From: Porphyromonadaceae bacterium UBA7332
Lineage (GTDB): Bacteria; Bacteroidota; Bacteroidia; Bacteroidales; UBA7332
Reading direction: 5' to 3'
Length of the DNA: 20,241 nt
NCBI GenBank assembly: GCA_002471225.1
Contig: DKPO01000016.1
Coordinates: 109,919 to 130,159 of the forward strand
The translations under genes were made by a program, and so were the position numbers. Positions 1 to 6,544 of this stretch are shown piece after piece (position 1 is the stretch's first letter; each line of letters begins with the position of its first letter). A model generated the notes under the pieces. It made no database searches and was not told the DNA's origin. It was given only the letters and a program-made list of their open reading frames with translations.

Positions 1-226
1 ACAAAGCAGGTTTCAAATAGTCATATATAAATGTAGGTCTATGTTTGAGATTCAATTGTTGCAACAGATCGCTTGTCGACAAAACTTGATCACTAAGCTT
101 AGTGACTAATCTTTTGACTTGTTCGGTCACTTGTTCGGTTACTTGTTCGGTTACTTGTTCGGTAGATGGAAAAGACATACGTAAAAAGTTATCCGTAAAG
201 ACAAAACATCCTTTACCATTAACAAA
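1..226 (-). pseudogene. C-terminal remnant of an AlbA/Fic-type protein with winged-helix tail, 5'-truncated and running off the left edge
   Basis: Reading leftward from 226 the frame is open to the window edge after a stop at 227-229. It contains a stretch ending FTDNFLRMSFPS, then four TEQV units, then a winged-helix start containing DLLQQLNLKHRPTFIYDYL. This arrangement (short beta segment, TEQV linker, LKHRPTF helix) is typical of the C-terminal end of large AlbA_2/Fic-type regulators (COG2865-like), which normally have several hundred residues before it. Here those residues are absent: the frame is closed just upstream and no continuation was seen in the next 450 bases. An ATG at 176-178 could start a short stand-alone winged-helix protein, but homology-like sequence extends past it, so I prefer a 5'-truncated relic. 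The 3' end lies outside the window. Confidence 0.55.
116..163 (-). repeat. Four tandem copies of a 12-bp coding repeat (TEQV x4)
   Basis: On the minus strand the unit ACCGAACAAGT plus a final A, A, G, C occurs four times head to tail. It is in frame and encodes Thr-Glu-Gln-Val four times, forming the linker before a winged-helix segment. Such TEQV linkers are common in this protein family and can vary in copy number by slippage. Confidence 0.85.
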
Positions 227-592
227 TCACATCCAATGCATCAACACCAACAAAAAGGTTCAGTAGGAAAAGGTAGTCTCATCAATGGACGAGATGGTTC
301 AAAGTAAACAAATGATACAAAAACAGACAAACCCCTGAATTCAACTCATAAATGCAATTAATTGTAGGATATTTAGTCTCGTTCCTGTAAAACAAACCAA
401 AGCCTCAACACCCACCTTTAAATGCAATCTTTTCACACAGAGATACGGGAGTTATATAGGGGGCGACTGAGACTAATTCAAGCCTGATAGTAATTGCTTA
501 TCCCGACAAATGAAATGCAGATTAACAATTGTCGATTTCTTAATAAAAAATCTTGCTAAAGAATGAAATTCTTTGAGGGTTATATATAAATA
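227..592. other. Intergenic stretch without a recognisable gene
   Basis: No convincing gene was found between the broken winged-helix fragment and the terminator of the three-gene operon. A 23-codon plus-strand reading frame (236-307) and a small hairpin (AAAGAAT/ATTCTTT at 558-574) are visible, but neither can be assigned a role. The missing 5' part of the left-edge gene is not here. Confidence 0.5.
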
Positions 593-638
593 AAGGACAA
601 ACTATTAGAATCTATTTGAATTTTAATAGTTTGTCCTT
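593..638 (-). terminator. Strong bidirectional hairpin terminator after the toxin gene
   Basis: A perfect 15-bp inverted repeat (AAGGACAAACTATTA at 593-607, complement at 624-638) has a 16-nt loop. Read leftward it is followed by a T-rich stretch (TATTTATATA). It lies about 40 bp past the stop codon of the 677-1243 gene and should end the three-gene operon. Confidence 0.75.
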
Positions 639-676
639 CTTCTATGTAACAGAATATACCCAGAATAATATCAGAA

Positions 677-1243
677 TTAAACACAATAATCTTGATCAAA
701 ATATTTTGAATAAACAACTGCATATTGATCTAACATAATGATTCCCTTATCATAAAAACACACTTGGATTGGAGGTATAGTTTCATAATAATGAGTCGAT
801 GATTTAGATTGAAAGGGAATCGCTTTACTATATGTTGAGTTAACCTTTTTAACTTGTTCTCCTACTATTCTTATGGCTTGATAATGGAAGATTCCTATAT
901 ATTTCATATAAGCAATGATTCGAGGAACTGTATAAGGCGGAGGATAATTATCATCTTCAGCTAACTTTTTTTCAATCTCGCGTAGTTGCGTCCTATTTTC
1001 ATAGTTATCAACTAAATCATAGCAAGTCATATTATCGAATACATAATTCGCTTTACAAACTATATAATTATTCCTATATGACTTTTCACCCCACCAATGA
1101 GCGTTTTCGATATGGTATTCCCAAAAATAGAAACCTTTACCTAACCAAGCATCTGTCCTTTTACAACAAAAAGGACCATTATTTTCCACAAAATCTATAT
1201 TATTTCGATCTTCTAGAGTTTGATAAATATCTCTCTGAGCCAC
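677..1243 (-). CDS. ADP-ribosyltransferase-like toxin of a toxin-antitoxin-chaperone operon
   Basis: The product has 188 residues and starts at a GTG 4 bp after the stop of the SecB-like gene; no ATG start is available before the in-frame stop upstream. The central motif WLGKGFYFWE (residues 33-42), followed by an alanine/tryptophan helix ENAHWWG (46-52), resembles the conserved Tyr-containing strand and helix of PARP- and DUF3990-like ADP-ribosyltransferases (GKGIYF-type). The C-terminal IPPIQVCFYDKG (156-167) could supply the third active-site strand. The classical N-terminal HGT motif is not evident. Being the last gene of an operon with a small acidic protein and a SecB-like chaperone, it most likely encodes the toxin of a CmdTAC-like system; E. 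coli CmdT ADP-ribosylates mRNA during phage infection. The target here is unknown. The fold assignment is by motif only, and the toxin role comes from context. Confidence 0.6.
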   Translation of the reverse strand: MAQRDIYQTLEDRNNIDFVENNGPFCCKRTDAWLGKGFYFWEYHIENAHWWGEKSYRNNYIVCKANYVFDNMTCYDLVDNYENRTQLREIEKKLAEDDNYPPPYTVPRIIAYMKYIGIFHYQAIRIVGEQVKKVNSTYSKAIPFQSKSSTHYYETIPPIQVCFYDKGIIMLDQYAVVYSKYFDQDYCV

Positions 1244-1247
1244 TATA

Positions 1248-1658
1248 TCAATCTTTTAAAATAGTATTTTCTTTTAAATCAGAGGAAAGACTTGAAAGGT
1301 TTAATGTTGGCAATATTAAACCTGGTCTATTAGCTTGAGTTGTTATGATACTCACATAGGCTCTAACATAAGGAAATAATAGAGCTATAGCATTCTGGTA
1401 AAAGAAAGAAGGGATTTTTTCAAAATCATCTAGTTCTTCAAATGTAAATAAACCATTACATCTTACTTCTATAAATGGCTCTTTACTATCTTCTGAAAAC
1501 ACTTTAACCTTAAATACTAACTCATATTGTTTTTTTGATTTTATAAACACGCCATTACAGTCAAAATTAATATTATTAATGGTCGTTGAATTTTTATTTA
1601 AGTTCATCAAAACTTGATCAAAATAATAATCTGAGATTTTAAATGCTGCTTTCTTCAT
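1248..1658 (-). CDS. SecB-like chaperone (TAC-type)
   Basis: The product has 136 residues, close to the length of SecB. The C-terminal half carries the SecB signature: a helix QNAIALLFPYVRAYVSIIT (88-106), then a Pro-rich strand LILPTLNLSSL (114-124). It matches the LFPYARE...L-P-NF pattern of E. coli SecB and of solitary SecB-like chaperones. The N-terminal half is predicted beta-rich, as expected for the SecB sheet. SecB proteins are tetrameric holdases. In toxin-antitoxin-chaperone systems they bind and stabilise an aggregation-prone antitoxin. The gene lies 5 bp downstream of the 77-aa gene and 4 bp upstream of the toxin-like gene, so it is translated as part of one operon. A general protein-export role is unlikely because of this linkage. 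Confidence 0.75.
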   Translation of the reverse strand: MKKAAFKISDYYFDQVLMNLNKNSTTINNINFDCNGVFIKSKKQYELVFKVKVFSEDSKEPFIEVRCNGLFTFEELDDFEKIPSFFYQNAIALLFPYVRAYVSIITTQANRPGLILPTLNLSSLSSDLKENTILKD

Positions 1659-1663
1659 TACGA

Positions 1664-1897
1664 TTAGATATAAAAAAGGTCAGAATTAAATTCCTGACCA
1701 ATATTTGCTTGAATAAAATTAATTTTACTACTTAAATTGTCTAAAAAGTATGGTTTATAATAGTCAATCAAAGTATCATACTCTTCAACAGTTGGTCCTA
1801 ACTTCCCATAGGAGAAAGTCTCATTCCAACCTTTACGCTTTTCTTCTGCTGAGGCAGTTTCCAAATACTGACAAAGCTTTTCCAATAGTGAATCCAT
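1664..1897 (-). CDS. Small protein, candidate chaperone-dependent antitoxin
   Basis: The product has 77 residues and is the first gene of the operon. It shows an N-terminal amphipathic helix (MDSLLEKLCQYLE), a central segment WNETFSYGKLGPTVEEY (24-40) and an aromatic/hydrophobic C-terminus ending FNSDLFYI. The pattern short helix, W-x(n)-GPTVEE resembles a widespread unnamed family of small Bacteroidota proteins. No DNA-binding helix-turn-helix is visible. By position and size it is the best antitoxin candidate. Its hydrophobic tail would be a natural chaperone-addiction segment for the SecB-like partner, but that is inference. Confidence 0.6.
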   Translation of the reverse strand: MDSLLEKLCQYLETASAEEKRKGWNETFSYGKLGPTVEEYDTLIDYYKPYFLDNLSSKINFIQANIGQEFNSDLFYI

Positions 1898-1930
1898 ATT
1901 GATATTTATTTGGAATTTAAATCCTTAGAA

Positions 1931-1989
1931 CTTGTTTAAAATAAACAAGCAGATAAAGAAAAGGTTCTCATATATGAGTCCTTCTTTAT
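1931..1989 (-). promoter_or_regulatory. Two hairpins in the leader of the toxin-antitoxin-chaperone operon
   Basis: Between the -7 box and the first start codon there are two dyads. The first is an 8-bp stem with 3-nt loop, CTTGTTTA/TAAACAAG (1931-1949). The second is the 12-bp palindrome CTCATATATGAG (1967-1978), extended by imperfect arms (about 1953-1989, ATAAAG...CTTTAT). They could be operators, or RNA hairpins that attenuate or stabilise the message. No trans-acting regulator is evident nearby. Confidence 0.45.
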
Positions 1990-2023
1990 TATTCTAATAT
2001 TCTTAATATTCAGATTTTGATTA

Positions 2024-2053
2024 CAAATATAGCGATTTTGTTGAAAACCCAAT
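2024..2053 (-). promoter_or_regulatory. Bacteroidota-type promoter for the toxin-antitoxin-chaperone operon
   Basis: On the minus strand TATATTTG (2024-2031) is a perfect match to the -7 consensus TAnnTTTG. A weak -33 element, ATTG (2050-2053), lies 18 bp upstream. Transcription would start near 2017, giving a leader of about 120 nt before the ATG at 1897. Confidence 0.5.
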
Positions 2054-2450
2054 CACACAAAGGATAAAATATTCTTCTTTCAATTGAAGAATGAATATTA
2101 TAAATATTTTGAGGTGACATCTACAAAATACAATCTCTTTATAAATATGTTAATATTGTTTTTATTTGTTTGGAACACATATTTAAATGAATGGTTATTC
2201 ACAAACATTGAAATAACTAATTAATAATGATATTGCTCATTTCAGGAGTGATTATCTTATATATTTTCTCATCTTTTCAAAAATAACATTCATATATTTA
2301 CTCCGCACAAACAAGCAGACTCAGAATAGTCTACACACGACTTATAAAGAGTTATAATCGTTACTGATTCGTTACATAAGAATATCAGCCAAAAATAACA
2401 GACAGATTATTACAAAATAAGACAAGGGAGGTTCATCATCCACTCTCCAC
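2054..2450. other. AT-rich intergenic stretch, no gene seen
   Basis: The stretch between the operon promoter and the next terminator is very AT-rich with stops in all frames. A small dyad (ATTCTTC/GAAGAAT, 2071-2092) sits upstream of the promoter and might be a regulatory site. Nothing else can be supported. Confidence 0.5.
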
Positions 2451-2487
2451 AAAAAGCGCTGAAAACAAAAGTTTTCAGCGCTTTTTT
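2451..2487 (-). terminator. Strong intrinsic terminator, bidirectional
   Basis: A 16-bp perfect stem (AAAAAGCGCTGAAAAC at 2451-2466 with its complement at 2471-2486) has an AAAA loop and T-runs on both sides. It lies about 67 bp beyond the stop of the surface-repeat gene at 2554 and should end that transcript. Confidence 0.85.
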
Positions 2488-2553
2488 GATGTTTTGCTAC
2501 AATTAAGCAGTCTGCTTTCAGAACTGTAAAGTATTGAACGTTTCTTCGTTCTA

Positions 2554-3510
2554 TTAAAATCTGACTCCGGCTGTAAATCCTATCCAGCCATTAAGGCGAG
2601 TTGAACCACTATCGTTTTTCCACATCGACCAGGGAGAAAGAGAACTTCCGATAACTCCTGTTTCAGGATTGACGTAATCTGAAATGGTCATATTAATTGT
2701 GGGTCCAGCAAATACTTTGAAGTGAGGCGCAAACTCTTTTGACAGAGTCAGTTTGAGTTGTGTCAGCATATTGATCCCGTCATTCTTTAAAGAACCTTGT
2801 TCTGAAAGCGAATATCCCATTGCCTCAATTTGATTCCCCCAGCCTTTTTTCCAGTCAATATGAGTACCCAATCCAAGACCTACTGCATATTCTACCGGAC
2901 AGTTTATATAGTTCACACCAGCTGAAAAGATCGTATAGAATCTATCGGTTCCTAATTTAAAACTGACTGCTGTATTTATTGCTTCTGAAAAGGATACTTC
3001 AAATTCTTGTTTCCCACCTTTTTTTACGATGTTAATAAGACCGATAGAGACTCCATCACTCTCCTCTGCGTAGTTAAACAACCCGAATTGAACACGTTTG
3101 GCAACATTCACCAATCCTGAAAATTGCAAACCGGTTACCTCATCTGCAACATTTACAATACCAGCAAATTGAAATGGAGTAGTACCACTTGCCGCTATAT
3201 TGGTTATTCCTGCAAATTGAGCAGCCTTCTCTGTGTGACCACTGTAATTGACGATACCTGCAAATTGAAATCCTTTTGTCTGGTGAGTGTTCACATTATA
3301 CAAACCCCCAAATTCAAAAACTGTATTACCGAAACTGTACCCTCCCAATATATTCAGGGATACTTTATTTATTATCATATGAGATTCAACACCATTCGTT
3401 CCTAATGGAGAAAGCAGACTCAGTTGAACAGCACGTTCTTTCTGACTTTGCCCGAAAACTCCGGTTACCGTTATACATAGAATTGCAATTGATAAGAAAA
3501 TCTTTTTCAT
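2554..3510 (-). CDS. Secreted or outer-membrane protein with FQFAGIVN-type repeats (LA_2272-like)
   Basis: The product has 318 residues with a Sec signal peptide (KK, hydrophobic core 4-18, likely cleavage after VFG at about residue 20). Residues 65-162 hold at least six degenerate repeats of the form F/VQFAGIxNxA (for example FQFAGIVN at 81 and 113, LQFSGLVN at 128, VSIGLIN at 154). This is the pattern of the LA_2272-family surface repeat proteins, suggesting a beta-solenoid or repeated beta-hairpins. The C-terminal half has alternating strands and ends in GVRF, as in many outer-membrane barrels. It follows a 97-aa secreted protein by 28 bp and lies downstream of a two-component system, which may control it. 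The biochemical role is unknown. Confidence 0.65.
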   Translation of the reverse strand: MKKIFLSIAILCITVTGVFGQSQKERAVQLSLLSPLGTNGVESHMIINKVSLNILGGYSFGNTVFEFGGLYNVNTHQTKGFQFAGIVNYSGHTEKAAQFAGITNIAASGTTPFQFAGIVNVADEVTGLQFSGLVNVAKRVQFGLFNYAEESDGVSIGLINIVKKGGKQEFEVSFSEAINTAVSFKLGTDRFYTIFSAGVNYINCPVEYAVGLGLGTHIDWKKGWGNQIEAMGYSLSEQGSLKNDGINMLTQLKLTLSKEFAPHFKVFAGPTINMTISDYVNPETGVIGSSLSPWSMWKNDSGSTRLNGWIGFTAGVRF

Positions 3511-3538
3511 TGTTTAGTGTATTGTTATTGTTATAGAA

Positions 3539-3832
3539 TCAGAACTTATGCCATCCGATTTTTACCGCTGAATTATTCAAACAATAGGATAGACTGAGGC
3601 AGTTGCTACGTGTTTGCATTCCATAGTAAGGTATTGTTATCCGTATATCGCATGACGAATCTCTGAAATCCGCATTGACATAAGCCTGGTCTTTGAGACG
3701 ATACAATACCATTATAGAGCAATCTATAGATGATTCGTTTTTCTCAATAACTAAAGATCCGGAAATCGTTAAACTCTGAGAGCAGAAATATTGTAAGGAA
3801 CATAGGACCGATAGAAGAATAAAACGACTCAT
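3539..3832 (-). CDS. Small secreted protein of unknown function
   Basis: The product has 97 residues. The first 18-20 form a signal peptide (MSRFILLSVLCSLQYFCSQS). The rest begins LTISGSLVIEK and continues with alternating strands (VLYRLKDQAYVNADF), loosely like the first strands of transthyretin-like or carboxypeptidase-regulatory domains that open many Bacteroidota outer-membrane proteins. It contains several cysteines. No lipobox is apparent. The start codon is buried in a 15-bp hairpin (3825-3863), and the U-tract after that hairpin is the codons for RFIL. It may be a short intact secreted protein or the remnant of a larger one. Confidence 0.5.
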   Translation of the reverse strand: MSRFILLSVLCSLQYFCSQSLTISGSLVIEKNESSIDCSIMVLYRLKDQAYVNADFRDSSCDIRITIPYYGMQTRSNCLSLSYCLNNSAVKIGWHKF

Positions 3833-3863
3833 AACTTTAATTTTGACGTAAAGTTATGAGTCG
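3825..3863 (-). terminator. Terminator-like hairpin overlapping the start codon of the 97-aa gene
   Basis: A perfect 15-bp inverted repeat (CGACTCATAACTTTA at 3825-3839, complement at 3849-3863) has a 9-nt loop. In the minus-strand transcript the 3' arm contains the ATG (3830-3832) and is followed directly by TTTTATTCTT. This is both a plausible terminator for the two-component operon that ends at 3938 and a structure hiding the next gene's start codon. Confidence 0.6.
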
Positions 3864-3937
3864 CTTCAGAGTCCTGAAATATGTTTCGGGTGAGCTTTGA
3901 TAGTTGTGTCTTGAATTTTATTTTTACGTGTGTGAAA

Positions 3938-4675
3938 TTACTCTCCATCGAGCCACTGTAAAAAATCCGGCACACGTACCCGACTAATCAGCAATACACC
4001 TTCATATTGAGGTTTAAGGGTTATCTTTAATCTGCTATTAAAATACTTGGATACACCCGCAATCGAATCAATTGAGGCAATACAACCTCTGGTTAATCTG
4101 AAAAATCGCTTCGGATCAAGCAATCCGTCTAAAGTTTCGATGGTGTAATCAATGATACTCATCTTCCCTTCTTTAGACATTACGAAAGTGACTCTTTCTT
4201 CGGCATAAAAGAAAGCGACATCTTCAATGTTTATATAACTGAATCGGTCACCTGATTTAATTGCAATCCGACTCTTATAAGTCTTCCCGGATTTTAGCTG
4301 ACTAAGCAAATCTTTCAATCTGGCAGGCTGATAATCCAGTTTTTCCACTGCACTCACCAAATCACTTTCTACAATCGGTTTAAGCAAATAGCCTATTCCG
4401 TTAACTTTAAACGCCCGTACAGCATACTGATCATAAGCCGTAGTGAATATGATGGGAGTACGAACATCCACGTAATCAAATATATCAAAACTGATTCCGT
4501 CTGACAATTGTATATCCATAAAGATCAGGTCTGCACTATTTTTCTGAAGCCACGCTATACTCTCTTTTACACTGTATAAACGAGCCGTAATAACCATCTC
4601 GGGAAACCTTTTATTTATAATCCGGACCAACTCATCCTGAGCTAACTGTTCGTCTTCAATAATTATAACATTCAT
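3938..4675 (-). CDS. LytTR-family response regulator
   Basis: The product has 245 residues. The receiver domain (1-120) has the acidic pair E7/D8, phospho-acceptor D54 in LIFMDIQL, the FTTAYD switch Thr and the LLKP lysine near 103. The C-terminal LytTR DNA-binding domain (about 140-240) has the RFFRLTRGCIASIDSI motif typical of AgrA/LytR proteins. Its ATG overlaps the stop of the sensor kinase gene (ATGA), indicating translational coupling. It probably controls the downstream secreted and surface genes or other targets; no binding sites were identified. Confidence 0.9.
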   Translation of the reverse strand: MNVIIIEDEQLAQDELVRIINKRFPEMVITARLYSVKESIAWLQKNSADLIFMDIQLSDGISFDIFDYVDVRTPIIFTTAYDQYAVRAFKVNGIGYLLKPIVESDLVSAVEKLDYQPARLKDLLSQLKSGKTYKSRIAIKSGDRFSYINIEDVAFFYAEERVTFVMSKEGKMSIIDYTIETLDGLLDPKRFFRLTRGCIASIDSIAGVSKYFNSRLKITLKPQYEGVLLISRVRVPDFLQWLDGE

Positions 4676-5697
4676 AGCAATGGTAATCTTACCGTAAATT
4701 CGTGATCGTTTTTATCTACACTGACCGCTTGATCAGAAATCAGCTTATATTTCTCATTCAGATTATGAAGCCCTATACCCAGTGAGGAAGCAACCCTCAT
4801 CCGTGGAATAATATTATTCGAAACTATAATATTTTTAGCATCGCTGGATATCCTTATCGAGAGAGGATCCGATGGCGAAAGGGCATTATGTTTCACTGCA
4901 TTCTCCACCAAAACCTGCAAGGACATAGGCGGTATTTTTTTATTCAAATCCGTTTCTTTCAGATCATAAGTTACATCCAATCCATTTCCGAATCTGATTT
5001 TAAGAATCTCCGTATAATTCTTTATAAACTCCAATTCCTCTCTCACCAAAACGGTCTGCTGTAAGTCATAAGAAAGTACATATCTGTAAATATCGGATAG
5101 CTTTTTGGTATAATCTGTTGCTTTATCTGCATCTCTGTTTATCAGAGAAACCAACACATTCAGGCTATTGAACAAAAAATGTGGATTTATCTGGCTCTTC
5201 AACTGCTGATACTGCATTTTCGCATTATCATCCTGTAGTTTTCGGGTACGCTCGCTTTGAACAAAAAACTCAATAATCGTTATGGTGAACAGATTAAGCA
5301 GAATGGACGCCACTACGGCCTCTTTATAGCTTGTAGAGATCAAATACTCCCAAATACTGCTCTCATTCCGAAATGGAATATTCCCTAATATCACAAACAA
5401 AGCAGCTATAACAGACAGAATACCTCCCTCTGCAATAATTCTCGCTAAAAGATTTTTTGATAACCATAAAGAGTTGTTTATTTTGACAATCACCCGGTAA
5501 TCAATCCATGCAATAAGAATCATAAAAGAGAACGAAATAGATATATTTCTAACATATAGAGACCATACGAACTCTCTCTCAGGTGCGGCAGCATCTATCA
5601 GATATAAGAAGATGGTTAAAAACAAGAATAAAGCCACCAGAATAAGAATCCAATATTTGTTCCTGCTATTTTTCAACATAAATCGTTTTTCCCGCAA
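4672..5697 (-). CDS. LytS/YehU-type sensor histidine kinase
   Basis: The product has 341 residues. Four predicted membrane helices (about 15-35, 50-66, 87-104, 126-145) are followed by a His_kinase domain with SQINPHFLFNSLN (phospho-acceptor H173). The HATPase-like domain has VLVENAVKHN (N-box) and GIGLHNLNEKY (G-box). This is the architecture of LytS-type kinases that signal to LytTR regulators. There is no separate extracytoplasmic sensor domain, so sensing is probably by the membrane region. An alternative start at M7 (5679) is possible. The gene is first of a two-gene operon. Confidence 0.9.
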   Translation of the reverse strand: MREKRFMLKNSRNKYWILILVALFLFLTIFLYLIDAAAPEREFVWSLYVRNISISFSFMILIAWIDYRVIVKINNSLWLSKNLLARIIAEGGILSVIAALFVILGNIPFRNESSIWEYLISTSYKEAVVASILLNLFTITIIEFFVQSERTRKLQDDNAKMQYQQLKSQINPHFLFNSLNVLVSLINRDADKATDYTKKLSDIYRYVLSYDLQQTVLVREELEFIKNYTEILKIRFGNGLDVTYDLKETDLNKKIPPMSLQVLVENAVKHNALSPSDPLSIRISSDAKNIIVSNNIIPRMRVASSLGIGLHNLNEKYKLISDQAVSVDKNDHEFTVRLPLL

Positions 5698-5817
5698 AGA
5701 AATAGAAATAGATTAGATTGATAAATAAATATCCGTTCAATTATAGCAGACAGCGAATCAAAATCATATTTCAGAACATAGAATTAAGTACCGCTATATA
5801 TAAAGACATCCCGCTCT

Positions 5818-6117
5818 TTACTTAATAGTCAGCATTCTGTCAAACAAAGGCGTTTTGCGGGTATATTTTTCGAAGTTAAACGAGACATAACCCTGATATT
5901 CAAATTCTGCTTTTTCTTGCTTGCATTCAATAAGTCCAAATTCAAGCATAAAGCGTGGGAAGATTCTGACCGCATAACAGTTTTGACCAGGAACTTTTTC
6001 TCTAAAAGAAGATGATTCGGGTTTTAAATCAGAGAAAACTTTAAATATCCATTCTTTTCGGTTTATAATAAATGCAAAGATATTTTTATTTGCGACAGCT
6101 GCTAAAAGAGCTGTCAT
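5818..6117 (-). pseudogene. C-terminal fragment of an unrecognised protein
   Basis: The 99-residue frame begins abruptly (MTALLAAVANKNIFAFIINRK) and ends KTPLFDRMLTIK. Its composition is that of a folded C-terminal domain (FREKVPGQNCYAVRIFPRFMLEFGLIE), which looks like the tail of a longer Bacteroidota protein. It starts within 10 bp of the truncated dihydrofolate-reductase-like frame on the other strand, consistent with a rearrangement junction at about 6118. It could instead be a small intact gene; I do not recognise the family. Confidence 0.4.
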
Positions 6118-6121
6118 AAAT

Positions 6122-6376
6122 TTGATGGGTGATAGAATATATCAGGAAATTATAGGCTTCGGTGTGCCGTGGCCCTATAAGGACAAACAGACTTACGTTA
6201 TTGCTCATAACGACACCAATGTTACACTTGACGAAATGCAAATAACTATTGTCCCAACCATTCTCGGCGAAGGCTTACCACTATTCCCCGACAAACCTAA
6301 AACCTCAAAATGGACATTAGTAGAAAACAAATCGTTCAGTACAGGGCTTGCATTATTGACCTACACTAAGAAGTAG
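6122..6376 (+). pseudogene. Dihydrofolate-reductase-family (RibD C-terminal-like) pseudogene, truncated and internally deleted
   Basis: Eighty-four codons match two separate parts of the YwjB/RibD-C-type reductases. MGDRIYQEIIGFGVPWPY with YVIAHNDTNVT corresponds to the middle of the fold. LDEMQITIVPTILGEGLPLF and the C-terminal strand correspond to its end. Full-length relatives have about 50 residues before the first block (including the start motif) and about 45 residues between NVT and DEMQI with the LVGGG nucleotide-binding motif; both are missing here. The join is in frame. Without the NADPH loop it cannot be an active reductase. Confidence 0.75.
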
Positions 6377-6515
6377 TCTTATAATTTGTATCTCATATTT
6401 AGGCAAGGCATCGTGTTTTGCTTTTTTATTGTCCCCAAATTGAATTAGATTCACATATTTGCATATTATACGCAATTTATCAAAACTAATTTACTTATTT
6501 GTGTGTTTTATCTAT

Positions 6516-6523
6516 TAACTTTG
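6516..6523 (+). promoter_or_regulatory. -7 promoter box of the AAA15-RloB-KAP operon
   Basis: TAACTTTG matches TAnnTTTG exactly and lies about 22 bp before the ATG at 6545. A TTTG occurs at 6498-6501, but its spacing (14 bp) is shorter than the usual 19-20, so the -33 element is uncertain. The position argues that translation starts at 6545 and not at the earlier in-frame ATG at 6503. Confidence 0.5.
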
Positions 6524-6544
6524 CATCAAATAAGATATAAGCGT

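Noticed and set aside
116..163. Short tandem repeats as a possible CRISPR or regulatory array
   Set aside because: The 12-bp unit is in frame, has no spacers and encodes a TEQV linker typical of a protein family.
236..307. Plus-strand 23-codon frame (MHQHQQKGSVGKG...)
   Set aside because: Too short, no promoter or recognisable family; could be chance.
1078..1338. Plus-strand reading frame over the toxin and SecB-like genes
   Set aside because: Antisense to two well-supported genes and without family resemblance.
6503..6544. Longer start for the AAA15 ATPase
   Set aside because: A good -7 box lies at 6516-6523, inside this extension, and the family normally begins with the MIAEIKFKNLFSF strand.
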